Positions 34,744 through 44,909 of a stretch of 62,953 nucleotides of DNA are shown here, one piece after another. The stretch's first letter is position 1. The number at the start of each line of letters is the position of its first letter. The DNA is from Aquidulcibacter sp. (GTDB lineage Bacteria > Pseudomonadota > Alphaproteobacteria > Caulobacterales > Aquidulcibacteraceae), in assembly GCF_020253525.1 (NCBI RefSeq), contig NZ_JADCBK010000038.1, forward strand, positions 1-62,953, read 5' to 3'. Under the pieces are notes generated by a model that saw only the letters and a list, made by a program, of their open reading frames with translations, made no database searches and was not told the origin of the DNA. The translations under genes were made by a program, and so were the position numbers.

Positions 34744-35640
34744 TTGAAGGTTTTACGCACGCCGGAAGCGGCATTTGAGGCCGTGAAGGATTTTGACTTC
34801 CAGCCCCGCTATGTGACCATCAAGGATCCAGAAACCCAAACACCGCTGCGCGTGCACTATGTCGATGAAGGCCCGCGTGAAGCCCCAATTGTGCTGATGA
34901 TGCATGGCGAGCCGACTTGGAGCTATTTGTACCGCCATATGATTGGACCGGTTACGGCTCAAGGCTTGCGGGCAATCGCCCCGGACCTCATCGGCTTTGG
35001 CCGCTCGGATAAGCCGGTGTCCAAAAAAGACTATAGTTATGCCCGCCATGTCGCATGGATGCGCCTGTGGCTCGAGGCCCTCGACTTGAAGAATATCTAC
35101 TTGGTTTGCCAAGATTGGGGATCGCTGATCGGCCTGCGCCTATTGGCTGAAATGCCAGAGCGCTTTGCTGGTGTCGTTCTGTCCAATGGCGGGCTTCCCG
35201 CTGGGCAAAATGGGCCGGCCGCCTTCAAGATCTGGCGGGCCTTCTCTCAATTCAGCCCCATCTTCCCGATTGGCAAGATTGTCCAAGCGGGGACAAAACG
35301 AACCTTATCGCCCGATGAGATCGCCGCCTATGACGCGCCCTTCCCAAACGCGCGTTACAAGGCAGGGGCGCGCATTTTCCCGTCCTTCGTGCCCATTGGC
35401 GACAATGTGGCCGTGCCCGACCAAGTGAAGGCTTGGAAGGTGCTTGAGACTTGGGAAAAGCCGTTCTTGTGCTGCTTCAGTGATGGCGATCCTGTCACAC
35501 GGGGCGGACAGCGCCTGTTCATCGGCCGGGTCCCAGGCACGGCCAATCAACCCCACACCACCTTGCGCGGGGGTCACTTCATTCAGGAAGATGACCCACA
35601 AGGTTTTGTCGTCTCCATCCTGAAAGTGGTTTCCCCATGA
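34744..35640 (+). CDS. Haloalkane dehalogenase (subfamily I type)
   Basis: 298 residues, alpha/beta-hydrolase. Oxyanion motif HGEPTWSYLYR, nucleophile Asp with halide Trp in VCQDWGSLIGL, acid in FSDGDPVTRGG, and catalytic His in LRGGHFIQED. It would hydrolyse haloalkanes to alcohol plus halide, but relatives of unknown natural substrate are common. The start is a TTG at 34744, giving MKVLRTPEAAFEAV like the DhlA N-terminus, with GGAGAG 7 bp before it; the longer frame from 34675 has no family match. The next gene overlaps its stop (ATGA). Confidence 0.88.
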   Translation: MKVLRTPEAAFEAVKDFDFQPRYVTIKDPETQTPLRVHYVDEGPREAPIVLMMHGEPTWSYLYRHMIGPVTAQGLRAIAPDLIGFGRSDKPVSKKDYSYARHVAWMRLWLEALDLKNIYLVCQDWGSLIGLRLLAEMPERFAGVVLSNGGLPAGQNGPAAFKIWRAFSQFSPIFPIGKIVQAGTKRTLSPDEIAAYDAPFPNARYKAGARIFPSFVPIGDNVAVPDQVKAWKVLETWEKPFLCCFSDGDPVTRGGQRLFIGRVPGTANQPHTTLRGGHFIQEDDPQGFVVSILKVVSP

Positions 35641-36050
35641 ATGTGATCCATGAAGTCTTCCCAAGTCCAGAGCGTGCTGCCGAGTTTTTTGGAGGCGTGG
35701 AGGATGGCCCCTTCTGCATGGTCAATTTGCTGAAGTTCAAAGACAAAGCGACTTATCCTGATGGCGCAGAGCCCGATCTTACGGGCCGGGAAGCCTATCT
35801 GCGCTATGGCATGGCGGTGGTGGCCTGTGTGGAAGCCGTCGGCGGCAAGACCCGCTTTTCCGGCATGGTCACCGATCTGATGCTCGGCCAAGTTGAAGAG
35901 CTTTGGGATATGGTCGCGATTGCCGAATATCCCTCGCGCGCGGCGATGTTGGCGATGGTGCAATCACCAGAGTATCAAGCCATCGAAGTGCACCGCATGG
36001 CAGGACTTGCCGGTCAGTTGAACATACGTACCAAGCCCATGGGCGGCTGA
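35637..36050 (+). CDS. DUF1330-type small protein
   Basis: 137 residues, ferredoxin-like dimeric alpha/beta-barrel type: GPFCMVNLLKFKDKA, YLRYGMAVVACVEAVGG, LWDMVAIAEYPSRAAMLAMV, YQAIEVHRMAGLA. It is translationally coupled to the dehalogenase by a 4-bp overlap, suggesting a linked but unknown step. It is convergent with the TonB receptor gene, 66 bp away. Confidence 0.85.
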   Translation: MNVIHEVFPSPERAAEFFGGVEDGPFCMVNLLKFKDKATYPDGAEPDLTGREAYLRYGMAVVACVEAVGGKTRFSGMVTDLMLGQVEELWDMVAIAEYPSRAAMLAMVQSPEYQAIEVHRMAGLAGQLNIRTKPMGG

Positions 36051-36116
36051 GATAGGTCTACCCATCCGCCAAAGCTGACCCGCCCTAAGCCAAACGCAAA
36101 GAGCGGGTCGTGTGCC

Positions 36117-38894
36117 CTAGTATTTGAAGCGAACGCCCAGCATATAGCGCGGCCCAAAGGTCTCATACTCAATCGGATAGAGTTCGCTATCTGCAAAGCG
36201 GCGGCCTGGGCTATCGGCCAGATTGATGCCATCAAAGGTCAATTCGAGATGGTCGTTCAGCTGATAGCGGGCCGAGACCGACAGGCTTTCAGAATCGTTC
36301 CAATAAATGTCACCATTGCCATCTGGCACGAGGACCCCATTGACGGTGGCATAGCCACCCACCGATTGCAGCCATTTGGTGCGGTATTGATAGGCGATGC
36401 GGGCAGAAATGCCATATTTCTCATAGGTCAGACCGACATTGGTAACGAGATCTGAGGCACCTGGAAGATCAACAACCCGCAAAGGTGCGGTTCCAACGGC
36501 GGGAACATTGATCTCGCTATCATTGAAATTGGCTGACAAGCGAATACCAAAGCCTTCGAGCCAATCAGGCCCGTTCATCGACCCAACCCATTCCTCAATC
36601 GTGTGATTGAAGGCGACTTCAACGCCCATGAGCTTGCCATCGCCGCCATTACGCACCGTCGTGAAATTATAGCCAGAACGGTCGCGGTCCGGTGTGTTGA
36701 GGATTGTGCTGCCAAATGTGCCGCTTTGCGTAAACAACGCGTCCTTGATGTCCTTGTAATAGAAGCCGATTTGGAAATAGCCCTGAGACTTCATGTACCA
36801 TTCAAAATAGGCATCAAAGCCGATGGACTTTTCAGGCTTAGCATCTGGATTGCCGCCAGTGATGGTGCCTGGGGCATCATCGATCGAGAAGTTGGCCGCC
36901 AAATCATCAAAATCGGGACGTGCAGCCCCGCTATTGAGGCTGAGGCGGACCTTCATTTCCTCATTCAGATCATAATTCACATGGACGCTGGGATAAAAAA
37001 GCGTGTCGTCGCTTTTGAGCTGTGTCAGGACGCGCCGACCGCCAATGAGGGGGAGCGCCTTTGACGTATTCTCCGTGCGCTCTAGTCGGCCACCAAAAAC
37101 AACACTGCCCCAATCCTGCTTCACTGTCGCCATCGCATAGGCTGCGGCAATATCCTCGGTCACTTCGAAATATTCACCAGACCCGTCTTGGTAAGAGCCG
37201 ATGCGGCGATCCTTCAAGCTTTGGATGAGATCGCCAACCTTATCGCCAGAATAATAGCGGAATGTATAGCCAAGGGCATATTTGCCCTTAAAGGGCGTAT
37301 CGATGGCAATGTCGTTATAGGTGGGCAAAGCAAGACCGGCGGCGGTAAAGTCGGCAGCCCGGGCGCGATATTGGGTTAGTCGCCGCTTCTTGTCGCGCGT
37401 GGTATAGAGGCCACCGACCTTGAGAACCGCTTCGGCACCAAACAAAGTGATATCGCGGCTGGCGTCAAATTTGCCCGTCCAAGCCGCCGTCAGGTCGCCG
37501 CCCTCTGCATCAATAATGTCCGTGAACAGCATGGGGAATGCTTCAACACTGCTGACGGCACTGCCCTTAGAGCGTGTCGTGCCGGTCAAGACTGTATTGA
37601 ACAGACGGACCGTGTTGTTCCGCACATCGGTGAAATCATAGTCAACCGTAGGCCGCGAGGTGACGGTGGTAGGGCTTTGGAAGGAAGGCGTTCCGGTCAA
37701 ATCCTGACCGTCTTCTGTCTCTGTAAAGTTCAAACGCCAGTCCAGATTCCAGCCAAAGCGGTCGTGCTTGCCGCCGATCGTATTGGTGAAGATATATTCC
37801 TTGATATCGCCCGTCCGGAAGTTCCAGTTCATCTGGACGCCATAGACGGTGCCTTTATTTGGCAGATTGCCGGTGCAGATATCATTGGCTGCACTGGTGG
37901 TGATGGGTGCCGCCACCGTTGGACAGGCGGTTGTTGGGGTGTTGGTTGCGCCATTGTCGAGGCGGAAGATGTAATTATTCCGCAGCTCAATATCGGTGAA
38001 TTGGCTGTATACGGATTGTGCGAAGAAGCTGTCTTGTTCGTTGGGACGGAAGTCGGCGCGAATAGAGCCAGAGATATTGCCGCGGGTCAAACGATAGGGC
38101 TTATTCTCATGCTCGCGAGCCCAACGGCGGGTCTCTGAGCCCGGACGGCGGTCGATTCCAGAGGTGGCACTGCCAGGACGCAGATAAGGGTCGGTTTCCC
38201 AATTGTCGGTCACCATCTCGCGCTCATAGAAGGAAACTTGCCCCAACAGGCCAAGCTTGCCATCAAAGAAGCGGTCTGCAACCACAAGCGACGCATCAAT
38301 CTCGCGCCCGCCACCCAATTCGACTTGGCCGAGCGACAAACCGCCGGTGATCCGGCGCCCACGATAATCAAAAGCCGAACGCGTGCGGATATTGATATTG
38401 CCGGCAACTGTGTCGCCAGACATGTCCGGCGTAATGGCTTTATTGACCGAGACTTGGCTCGCAATCGCGGTTGGAATATTGTCAAAACGGGTGTCGCGCC
38501 CCTCTGGGGAGACTACGCTCATGCCGTCGATTGAATAAGTGACCCAACGACGGGGTTGACCGCGCAGGTTCACATAGCGGCTCTGCCCCTGATCCTTCTC
38601 GACTGCGACCCCTGGCAATCGGCTAACGGCATCGGCAATGTTCTGGTCTGCCAGTCGGCCCGCTTCGTCGGCAGACAAGACGCTCACAAGAGCTGGGGCA
38701 TTGCGCTGAACTTGCAGGGCAGCTCGGTCAGACTCAAAGATCGGGCGGCTGCCGCGAACCACAATTGTCTCCGCTGCTTGTGGTGCGGCCTCATTATTTG
38801 CCGCCACGGACTGCGCCGACGCGCCACCAGCGGTCAACAAAGCAATAGAACCAACAGCGCCCATCAAGGCGGCACGCGTCACATAAACTGTCAT
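36117..38894 (-). CDS. TonB-dependent receptor (Xanthomonas/Caulobacter type)
   Basis: 925 residues from MTVYVTRAALMG, set by GGAGGGG before the ATG and a clean signal peptide ending ASAQ. The plug shows the TonB-Xanth-Caul pattern: AVSRLPGVAVEKDQGQSRYV, VTYSIDGMSVVSPEG, NKAITPDMSGDTVAGNINI. The barrel ends LGVRFKY. This class is generally linked to carbohydrate or complex polymer uptake. No degradative enzyme lies beside it, so the ligand is open. Confidence 0.92.
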   Translation of the reverse strand: MTVYVTRAALMGAVGSIALLTAGGASAQSVAANNEAAPQAAETIVVRGSRPIFESDRAALQVQRNAPALVSVLSADEAGRLADQNIADAVSRLPGVAVEKDQGQSRYVNLRGQPRRWVTYSIDGMSVVSPEGRDTRFDNIPTAIASQVSVNKAITPDMSGDTVAGNINIRTRSAFDYRGRRITGGLSLGQVELGGGREIDASLVVADRFFDGKLGLLGQVSFYEREMVTDNWETDPYLRPGSATSGIDRRPGSETRRWAREHENKPYRLTRGNISGSIRADFRPNEQDSFFAQSVYSQFTDIELRNNYIFRLDNGATNTPTTACPTVAAPITTSAANDICTGNLPNKGTVYGVQMNWNFRTGDIKEYIFTNTIGGKHDRFGWNLDWRLNFTETEDGQDLTGTPSFQSPTTVTSRPTVDYDFTDVRNNTVRLFNTVLTGTTRSKGSAVSSVEAFPMLFTDIIDAEGGDLTAAWTGKFDASRDITLFGAEAVLKVGGLYTTRDKKRRLTQYRARAADFTAAGLALPTYNDIAIDTPFKGKYALGYTFRYYSGDKVGDLIQSLKDRRIGSYQDGSGEYFEVTEDIAAAYAMATVKQDWGSVVFGGRLERTENTSKALPLIGGRRVLTQLKSDDTLFYPSVHVNYDLNEEMKVRLSLNSGAARPDFDDLAANFSIDDAPGTITGGNPDAKPEKSIGFDAYFEWYMKSQGYFQIGFYYKDIKDALFTQSGTFGSTILNTPDRDRSGYNFTTVRNGGDGKLMGVEVAFNHTIEEWVGSMNGPDWLEGFGIRLSANFNDSEINVPAVGTAPLRVVDLPGASDLVTNVGLTYEKYGISARIAYQYRTKWLQSVGGYATVNGVLVPDGNGDIYWNDSESLSVSARYQLNDHLELTFDGINLADSPGRRFADSELYPIEYETFGPRYMLGVRFKY

Positions 38895-39120
38895 CGGAAT
38901 CCCCTCCGCAGGCGCACAGCACCTGTTTCCGGGGCGGCGAATAAAGCTGGGGCGTGACAAGCTGACGTCGTTCCAGCGTCAGTTTTGTGAAAAGCTTATC
39001 ACAGAAACGTGATCCTTATCATGGATCGCCCAAAGGGTGTGACCTTAAAGCGTGCGTGTGGCCTGCGTTTAGGCTAAAGCCCTCCCCCCTTTTGATCGCG
39101 CCTTTGAAAGCCAGCCAATC

Positions 39121-39705
39121 ATGCCCGCACCCACATCAACCCGTACAGGCCCACGCGTTCTTGTGATCGGAACAAGTGGTTCCGGCAAATCGACATTTGC
39201 CGAAAGACTGGCCAAGGCGGCCGGCATTGCGCATCTGGAGCTGGACCAGATGAATTGGCGGCCTGGCTGGTATGATCGTTCGAATGAAGAGCCCGAGGCA
39301 TTTTTGGCTGATGTACGGGCTGCGACCTCGCAAGATGCCTGGGTTCTCGCGGGCAATTATGCCATTACCCGCCCTATCGTGCTGCCGCGGATCACGCATG
39401 TGGTTTGGCTGGATCTGCCTTTATGGCTTGTGATGGCCCAAGTGATACGCCGGTCTGTGCAGCGCGCCAGTTCCCATGCGGATGTCTTTCCCGGCTGCCG
39501 CGAGGATTGGCCGCGCCTTTTGGAAGCCGAACATCCCATTCGTTGGGCATGGGCAACCCACCAAGCGCGCCGCCCGCGCTATGTGGAGATTGGCCGACAA
39601 ATCCGAGCCCAAGGCGGGGAAGTCCTGCGCTGCACGACCCGCTATGAGATTGATCAAGCCCATCAGTCTTTGGTGGCTTTGGCTACTTCGCGTTCTGCTG
39701 CTTGA
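39121..39705 (+). CDS. P-loop small-molecule kinase (adenylate-kinase/FlaR-like)
   Basis: 194 residues. Walker A GTSGSGKST near residue 18, then LELDQMNWRPGW, VLAGNYA, and VVWLDLPLWLVMAQVIRR as in topology-modulation (FlaR)-type adenylate-kinase-like proteins. The substrate is uncertain. Its last 43 bp overlap the end of the convergent serine hydrolase gene. Confidence 0.85.
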   Translation: MPAPTSTRTGPRVLVIGTSGSGKSTFAERLAKAAGIAHLELDQMNWRPGWYDRSNEEPEAFLADVRAATSQDAWVLAGNYAITRPIVLPRITHVVWLDLPLWLVMAQVIRRSVQRASSHADVFPGCREDWPRLLEAEHPIRWAWATHQARRPRYVEIGRQIRAQGGEVLRCTTRYEIDQAHQSLVALATSRSAA

Positions 39706-40880
39706 GCGGCTAGGATCAAAGTCGATAGTGGGCTTACGCCGTCGCCCGAACTGGGGAATGCGTTGGTCTGGCCGGTTGAACGAGCCACCGTGACATCGAG
39801 TCTCGGACAGTGAAAGGCCGATGTGCCCCAAAATCCTCCATGACCCCAACATGTTTCGCCATGCAGCATCACGGGCTGTAGACCATGGGCATAGCCACCC
39901 GCCGATCCATCTGGACCCGGTATGTGCATGAGGCTGCGGGTTGCGACTGGATTGGCAAAAACGTCACCACGCACGACTGCCCGGGTCGCACGGCCGAGAT
40001 CATCCATACTCATCACCAAACCGCCGCCGCCATATTGGTCAAAGGAGACATCAAGGTCTGAATCTTTGATTGCCCCACGATATTGCACGATACGGCGAGT
40101 CCCTGCTGGTTCTGGCTCCATTGCTTCCCAATAGGTCTCGTCAGCCCCCAATTTCTTCCAATTCAACATTTTCCGCGCCGCAGCCCCAATTGTAGGGGCA
40201 CCGGTAGCCTGCTTTATCATATCAGCCACAATCAGATAATTTGTATCAGAATATCGAAAAGACTCCCCGACTTGGCCCTTCTGGCCAAAAGTAAGCGCGA
40301 ACCAGATTTCAGTCTCCGCTGTCCAATGTGGCGACAGCCCATAGGCAGTGGGCCCCAACGCCAGAGCTCGGAAAACCGGAACCGACATATAGTCAGGCAC
40401 ACCGGATGTGTGGTTCAGAAGTTGGCTTAAAGTAAGGGTATCGGTCTGATAGCCATTCTGCAGCATCATGGATTTGACCTTTGGCGAGAGACCAAGGTCA
40501 ATAGGTCCGTACAACTCGAGCTTGCCAGCCTCAACCAATTGCAACGCCATGGCCGCCACAAACGGCTTCGTATTGGAGGCCACGCGCACATCATCATCGG
40601 TACGCAGATCAGGGCCTGACGCGAAAGTTCGATCTAAACCGAGACTGGGGACATGGACATACAGCAATTGGCCGGGAATATTTGGATTGGCCTTAGTTTC
40701 GCGATCAAGGTCTGCCTGTAAGACGCGGGCAGCTTGTGCAGGTGACCCTAAACTTTGCCATCTGATTTCCTTCCAACCGGCGCGCAAACTGCCCAGCCAG
40801 AATGACACCATGATGGCCACACCCAGACCAAGGGCCATGGCCAAAGCCCCAACAAAAACGGGTCGCGCTTTGCTCGTCAA
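39663..40880 (-). CDS. Class C beta-lactamase-like serine hydrolase
   Basis: 405 residues. An N-terminal membrane anchor (FVGALAMALGLGVAIMVSFW) is followed by a beta-lactamase/D-Ala-D-Ala peptidase fold: SxxK is SNTK in VASNTKPFVAAMAL (~95), YxN is YSDTNYLIV, and HGG-like GHGGFWGTSAF is near the C-terminus. It may be an esterase or peptidase; antibiotic hydrolysis is not implied. It is convergent and overlapping with the P-loop kinase gene. Confidence 0.88.
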   Translation of the reverse strand: MTSKARPVFVGALAMALGLGVAIMVSFWLGSLRAGWKEIRWQSLGSPAQAARVLQADLDRETKANPNIPGQLLYVHVPSLGLDRTFASGPDLRTDDDVRVASNTKPFVAAMALQLVEAGKLELYGPIDLGLSPKVKSMMLQNGYQTDTLTLSQLLNHTSGVPDYMSVPVFRALALGPTAYGLSPHWTAETEIWFALTFGQKGQVGESFRYSDTNYLIVADMIKQATGAPTIGAAARKMLNWKKLGADETYWEAMEPEPAGTRRIVQYRGAIKDSDLDVSFDQYGGGGLVMSMDDLGRATRAVVRGDVFANPVATRSLMHIPGPDGSAGGYAHGLQPVMLHGETCWGHGGFWGTSAFHCPRLDVTVARSTGQTNAFPSSGDGVSPLSTLILAAQAAEREVAKATKD

Positions 40881-40955
40881 ATCATCCCCCTCATGGTGCG
40901 CTCGAAGCCAGACTGCACCTTGTCAACTTGGTCAGGCTCTACCCGTATAGCATAA

Positions 40956-40978
40956 CGGCCCGCCACATGGGCGGGCCG
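40956..40978 (-). terminator. Terminator-like hairpin after the 994-aa TonB receptor
   Basis: CGGCCCGCC-acatg-GGCGGGCCG, a perfect 9-bp stem, 27 bp past the receptor stop. On the minus strand it is followed by TTATG, a poor T-run. Confidence 0.6.
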
Positions 40979-41004
40979 CTTTCCTGTGCATCGGTAAGTA
41001 CCGA

Positions 41005-43989
41005 TTACATTTTCCAGACCAAATTGATCGCATAGCGGCGACCAATGATGTCATACTGGTTTGGAAGCGTGTTCGCGTCTTGTTGAGCCGAGCCCAAGAT
41101 CGGGGGCTCTTTGTCAAACACATTGCTGATCGTACCGCCAATGCGCAAATTGTCATTGATGCGATACGAGAAGCCCAAGTCGAAATAGTCCCAAGCGTCA
41201 ATATGTTGAACATTATTGAGGTTTGGAGCCACGTTGCGCCACTGGGGTTCAGGAACCCGCTTGATCAGCGCATCGACTTCGCCTTGGTAGCGCCACGCAC
41301 CACGGATGGTCAGCGGGCCATCAATCCATGCCACCGCGAGGTTAGAGCGGAAAGCTGGGATTGCGCGGATACCGGTACCTGCATCCGAACAGGCGCCACC
41401 GCCAAAGTCACCGGCGCAATCAAACAGATTGTCAGCTGGGAACAGCAGGCGGACGAAGCTGTCCACCGTACCGCCTTGGAAGCTGATATTGATCCGGTCG
41501 CCCGGCAATGCTTCTGGCAGTTTCGCATTATAATAGATGGAGAAGTCGATCCCCGAGGTCTTGAGCAAGGTCAAGTTGGTATCGCGTTGGTCGAACCGGA
41601 TAACCCGACCATTGGCATCGCGGGTGATCTTCTTACACAGCGCGCTATTGGGGTCTTGCAGCACCAAATAGCAGCTATCCATCAATTGGATTGGCGTGAT
41701 CGAGCCGATCGCGTCATCAATCTGGATATTGTAATAATCGACTACAACCGAGAGGCCCGGGACGAATTGTGGGGTAAAGACGAAGCCATAGGTATAGGTC
41801 TCACCCGACTCTGGCTTGATTGCTTCACCACCGCCTTGGACAGCCACCGCATTGTCGATCAAGGGCAGGCCCGTACCGACTACAGGGATATAGCCTGGTG
41901 TGGATGGTGCCCCAAGCGCCGTACACAGAGCAGTTGGCACATTGAAGCGCGCTGGGTCTGAGCAATAATCGGTTGGGCGACCTGTGCCGGTGATTGGGGC
42001 TTCCACGGCGGCACCGAAGAATTCACCAATGTTCGGACCACGTACGACCGTTTGCTTAGAACCACGCAAACGGAAGGTGTCGTTCACCGCCCAGTTCACG
42101 CCAAGCTTCCAGGTGTCATAATCGCCGGAACGAGAATGGTCGCTCCACCGACCTGCAGCTTCCACGTCGAATTGCTTGAAATAGGGCTTGTCGGCCAGGA
42201 CAGGCAGACGCAATTCGCCGTAATATTCAGTCAATTCAAAGTCTGCCACCAGATTGGCGCGTGCGCCTTGGGTGTGCAAGGTGTCGCGGGTGAAGGCGCG
42301 TGGCCCGAAGACGGAGTTACCAAATTCTTCGCGACGCTCGGCCCCCACGGCCCAGCCGACAGGACCGCCGGGCAAGGAGAAGAAGCCGGTGGTGTCACCG
42401 GAAATGTTCAAGGACAAAATGTCCTGATGGCGGTTGCGCTTGTTGAACAATTCGCTGGTATCGCCATTGATCCAAGCCACAGCCGCCGCGCTGGCAGCCG
42501 ATGGTCCGAACAGATTGAAGGGCACGCAGCCATTGGCTGGGTTGACGCAAGCTGCTTGGCCACCAACGCTCGTGACATTGGTTGCTTGCTGGAAACGGCT
42601 CCACGAGCCCCAGCCAATACGCTGAACTTCTTCAATGCTTTTGCCTGTCACATAGGACAGGTCGTACTTGATGTTGTCGGTCAATTCACCGCGCACACCC
42701 ACCACGACTTGATGGCTGGTCCGCTCCGTCTCGTCGATGATCGGGCCCAATTCAAGCAAGGTCTTGGAGACGCGGAAGCGGGCAGCGTCCGTGCCTGGGC
42801 CGGTGCCATCTGCGTTCAGATTGAACAGTGACGTGCCGCCAACTGGGTTCAAAATTGCGAGGATTTGCGGGGTCAGGAACGGATTGGTGCGCTGGATCAA
42901 CACATCGCCTTGGGTGACGATGTTGGCACCGCCGGCAACCGCCGGGGCAATAGCAGCTGTGTTGCCGTTGGAGCGAACGGGAACCTGTTGGCTAGTGTTA
43001 TTGATCAGCGAATAGGTGCCGCGACCATAGAATTCAGCCCATTTGGCCAGCTTGAACGTACCAAAAATGGCGGCATTGGTGCGGTCATTCGGGTTTTGGA
43101 AGGCTTCAAACTGCGAGAAGGCTTGCGTGCCTGCCGTGGTGCCCAAGGTGCCGTCTGGACCATAGGCAAAGGTCGGGGCAGCCGTACCTGCAGGTGGGGT
43201 GGTGGCATTGGTCCAACGGGTGAACGCGCCGCCTGCTGTTGGGAAGGTCTGGATGAACTGGCCAGCGTCATTGACTTCTGGCAGTGCCCACGAACGGTCC
43301 TCGCGTTTCAGGTCGCCACGATCGGCATAGCTGGCGTGCAGGACGATATTGGCGCGATCTTCAAAGAAGTTCATGCCGCCAGTGATGCCAATGCTATAGC
43401 TTTCGGCGTCGCCCTGCTCAGAAATGCCGCCATTCACGGCAACTTCAAGGCCTTCATAATTGTCGCGCAGGATATAATTGGTCACGCCCGCAACGGCGTC
43501 TGCACCATAAACGGCCGCAGCACCACCGGTTAGGGTTTCAATGCGCGAGATCAACGCCGAAGGAATTGAGTTCACGTCTGCCGAGTTGCGGAAGCCGTTT
43601 GGCGTCACGCGCTGGCCATTGACCAAGACCAAGGTACGGTTCTGGCCCAAGCCACGCATGTCGAGCGTCGAAGCACCGTGGGATTCCAACAAAGTTGGGT
43701 TGGTGGTCGCGCCGTTGGATGGCAGGAATTGGTTCTGCTGCTTCAGCACTTCGTCAATATCGATCAAACCAGTTGCACGGATCGCTTCTGAATCAATGAC
43801 GCGAACGGGCGAAATGGCGCGATTGGTCGCGGTTTGAATGCGCGAGCCTGTCACGATAATGGTTTCAACCTGGGGGGTTTCCGCCGCTGCTGGGGCCGTT
43901 TGGGCCAAGGCCAGGGTGGGAGCGCCCATTACCAACGCGATGGTGCTTGCCGTTACGGCAAGAGCCAATTTGTGATTATTTTTTAGCAT
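41005..43989 (-). CDS. TonB-dependent receptor, 994 aa
   Basis: Signal peptide ends LALAQTAP (~32). TonB box ETIIVTGSRI. The plug contains LDMRGLGQNRTLVLVNGQRV and RIETLTGGAAAVYGADAVAG. A long barrel ends RRYAINLVWKM. Cysteine pairs in extracellular loops (QAACVNPANGCVPF, DYCSDPARFNVPTALC, DCAGDFGGGAC) suggest disulfide-stabilised loops, common in receptors of this oar-like group. No enzyme partner adjoins; peptide, iron-complex or glycan ligands all remain possible. Confidence 0.92.
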   Translation of the reverse strand: MLKNNHKLALAVTASTIALVMGAPTLALAQTAPAAAETPQVETIIVTGSRIQTATNRAISPVRVIDSEAIRATGLIDIDEVLKQQNQFLPSNGATTNPTLLESHGASTLDMRGLGQNRTLVLVNGQRVTPNGFRNSADVNSIPSALISRIETLTGGAAAVYGADAVAGVTNYILRDNYEGLEVAVNGGISEQGDAESYSIGITGGMNFFEDRANIVLHASYADRGDLKREDRSWALPEVNDAGQFIQTFPTAGGAFTRWTNATTPPAGTAAPTFAYGPDGTLGTTAGTQAFSQFEAFQNPNDRTNAAIFGTFKLAKWAEFYGRGTYSLINNTSQQVPVRSNGNTAAIAPAVAGGANIVTQGDVLIQRTNPFLTPQILAILNPVGGTSLFNLNADGTGPGTDAARFRVSKTLLELGPIIDETERTSHQVVVGVRGELTDNIKYDLSYVTGKSIEEVQRIGWGSWSRFQQATNVTSVGGQAACVNPANGCVPFNLFGPSAASAAAVAWINGDTSELFNKRNRHQDILSLNISGDTTGFFSLPGGPVGWAVGAERREEFGNSVFGPRAFTRDTLHTQGARANLVADFELTEYYGELRLPVLADKPYFKQFDVEAAGRWSDHSRSGDYDTWKLGVNWAVNDTFRLRGSKQTVVRGPNIGEFFGAAVEAPITGTGRPTDYCSDPARFNVPTALCTALGAPSTPGYIPVVGTGLPLIDNAVAVQGGGEAIKPESGETYTYGFVFTPQFVPGLSVVVDYYNIQIDDAIGSITPIQLMDSCYLVLQDPNSALCKKITRDANGRVIRFDQRDTNLTLLKTSGIDFSIYYNAKLPEALPGDRINISFQGGTVDSFVRLLFPADNLFDCAGDFGGGACSDAGTGIRAIPAFRSNLAVAWIDGPLTIRGAWRYQGEVDALIKRVPEPQWRNVAPNLNNVQHIDAWDYFDLGFSYRINDNLRIGGTISNVFDKEPPILGSAQQDANTLPNQYDIIGRRYAINLVWKM

Positions 43990-44229
43990 TTACTCAAAAT
44001 TCCCCCGTTTCTCACGAAAAAAGCCCCAAGGGGGGGCCGTGCAAAGACGCCCAATGCAGGGCATGCTACCGCTGAGCAGCCCCTGACGCCGTTAGGTTGC
44101 TTTTGACAGAAATCCCGTGGGTTTCAAATTAAAATGGTATATCTTGCTGAAGGTTTTGATCACAAATACGTTAGAGCCATACAGTGGTCAGCGATGGATT
44201 TCACCTAAAGGATAATGCCACCGGTTTCC

Positions 44230-44856
44230 TTAGTTGGATGGCGTGCGTGGCTCCCGCCACATTTTTTGCAGAAGCGGTGCCGTCTGTCCGTCGCGATCCT
44301 TGCCACAGGGAAAATATCCTTGCGACTCAAATCCATGAGATCGATAAAAGCCCTCATTGGCCGGATTTGAATTTTCGAGATAGACCGGTGTCCCGGTGCG
44401 ATCGCAAGCGGCCAAAACGGGCGCAAACAAAGCTTTGCCAAGGCCTTTGCCCCGATTAGCCAGCCGTGTACCCAAGGTGAACAGATAAAGATGCGGCTCA
44501 TGGGGGTGGTTGGCCTGCATACGGGCACCCGCATCCATCGCGCGCGAAATGGCATCAGCCGATCCAGTCGACACCAATGCCCAAGCGATCTGAACCGTCG
44601 CCGACAGCGACACCTCGCTTGGTGCCCCCCACGGCAACCACATGGCAGCGCCGCCATCTCCGATCATATGGCAAAAGCCATGCTTGAGATAATGCGTCCG
44701 GGCCAAGAGAGGGAAAACGGCATCTAAAGTCTTGGGTTTGCCAAATATCCAGCGATTGACCGGATCCTCATAAAAGGCCTCTGCGGTGATCGAGCCTAAT
44801 TGCCGCCAATCTTCAGCAACGGCTTTCTTTATCCCCTCCGGCAATTGGATATCCAT
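44230..44856 (-). CDS. GNAT-family acetyltransferase
   Basis: 208 residues. The acetyl-CoA site is LYLFTLGTRLANRGKGLGKA (R-x-x-G-x-G/A form), followed by YLENSNPANEGFYRSHGFES, the standard GNAT beta4-alpha4 region. The ATG follows AGGAAAG. Substrate unknown. No operon partner: the gap to sdaA is 53 bp and both read minus, so a joint transcript is possible. Confidence 0.88.
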   Translation of the reverse strand: MDIQLPEGIKKAVAEDWRQLGSITAEAFYEDPVNRWIFGKPKTLDAVFPLLARTHYLKHGFCHMIGDGGAAMWLPWGAPSEVSLSATVQIAWALVSTGSADAISRAMDAGARMQANHPHEPHLYLFTLGTRLANRGKGLGKALFAPVLAACDRTGTPVYLENSNPANEGFYRSHGFESQGYFPCGKDRDGQTAPLLQKMWREPRTPSN

Positions 44857-44909
44857 GGTGCTTTCCTAACATTACCTTTTCTGCGCGCTGGCTTGGGCCA
44901 AAGCTTGCA

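Noticed and set aside
39663..40880. Antibiotic-resistance beta-lactamase
   Set aside because: It has an SxxK fold and a membrane anchor, but the divergent sequence and context suggest a general serine hydrolase or esterase.
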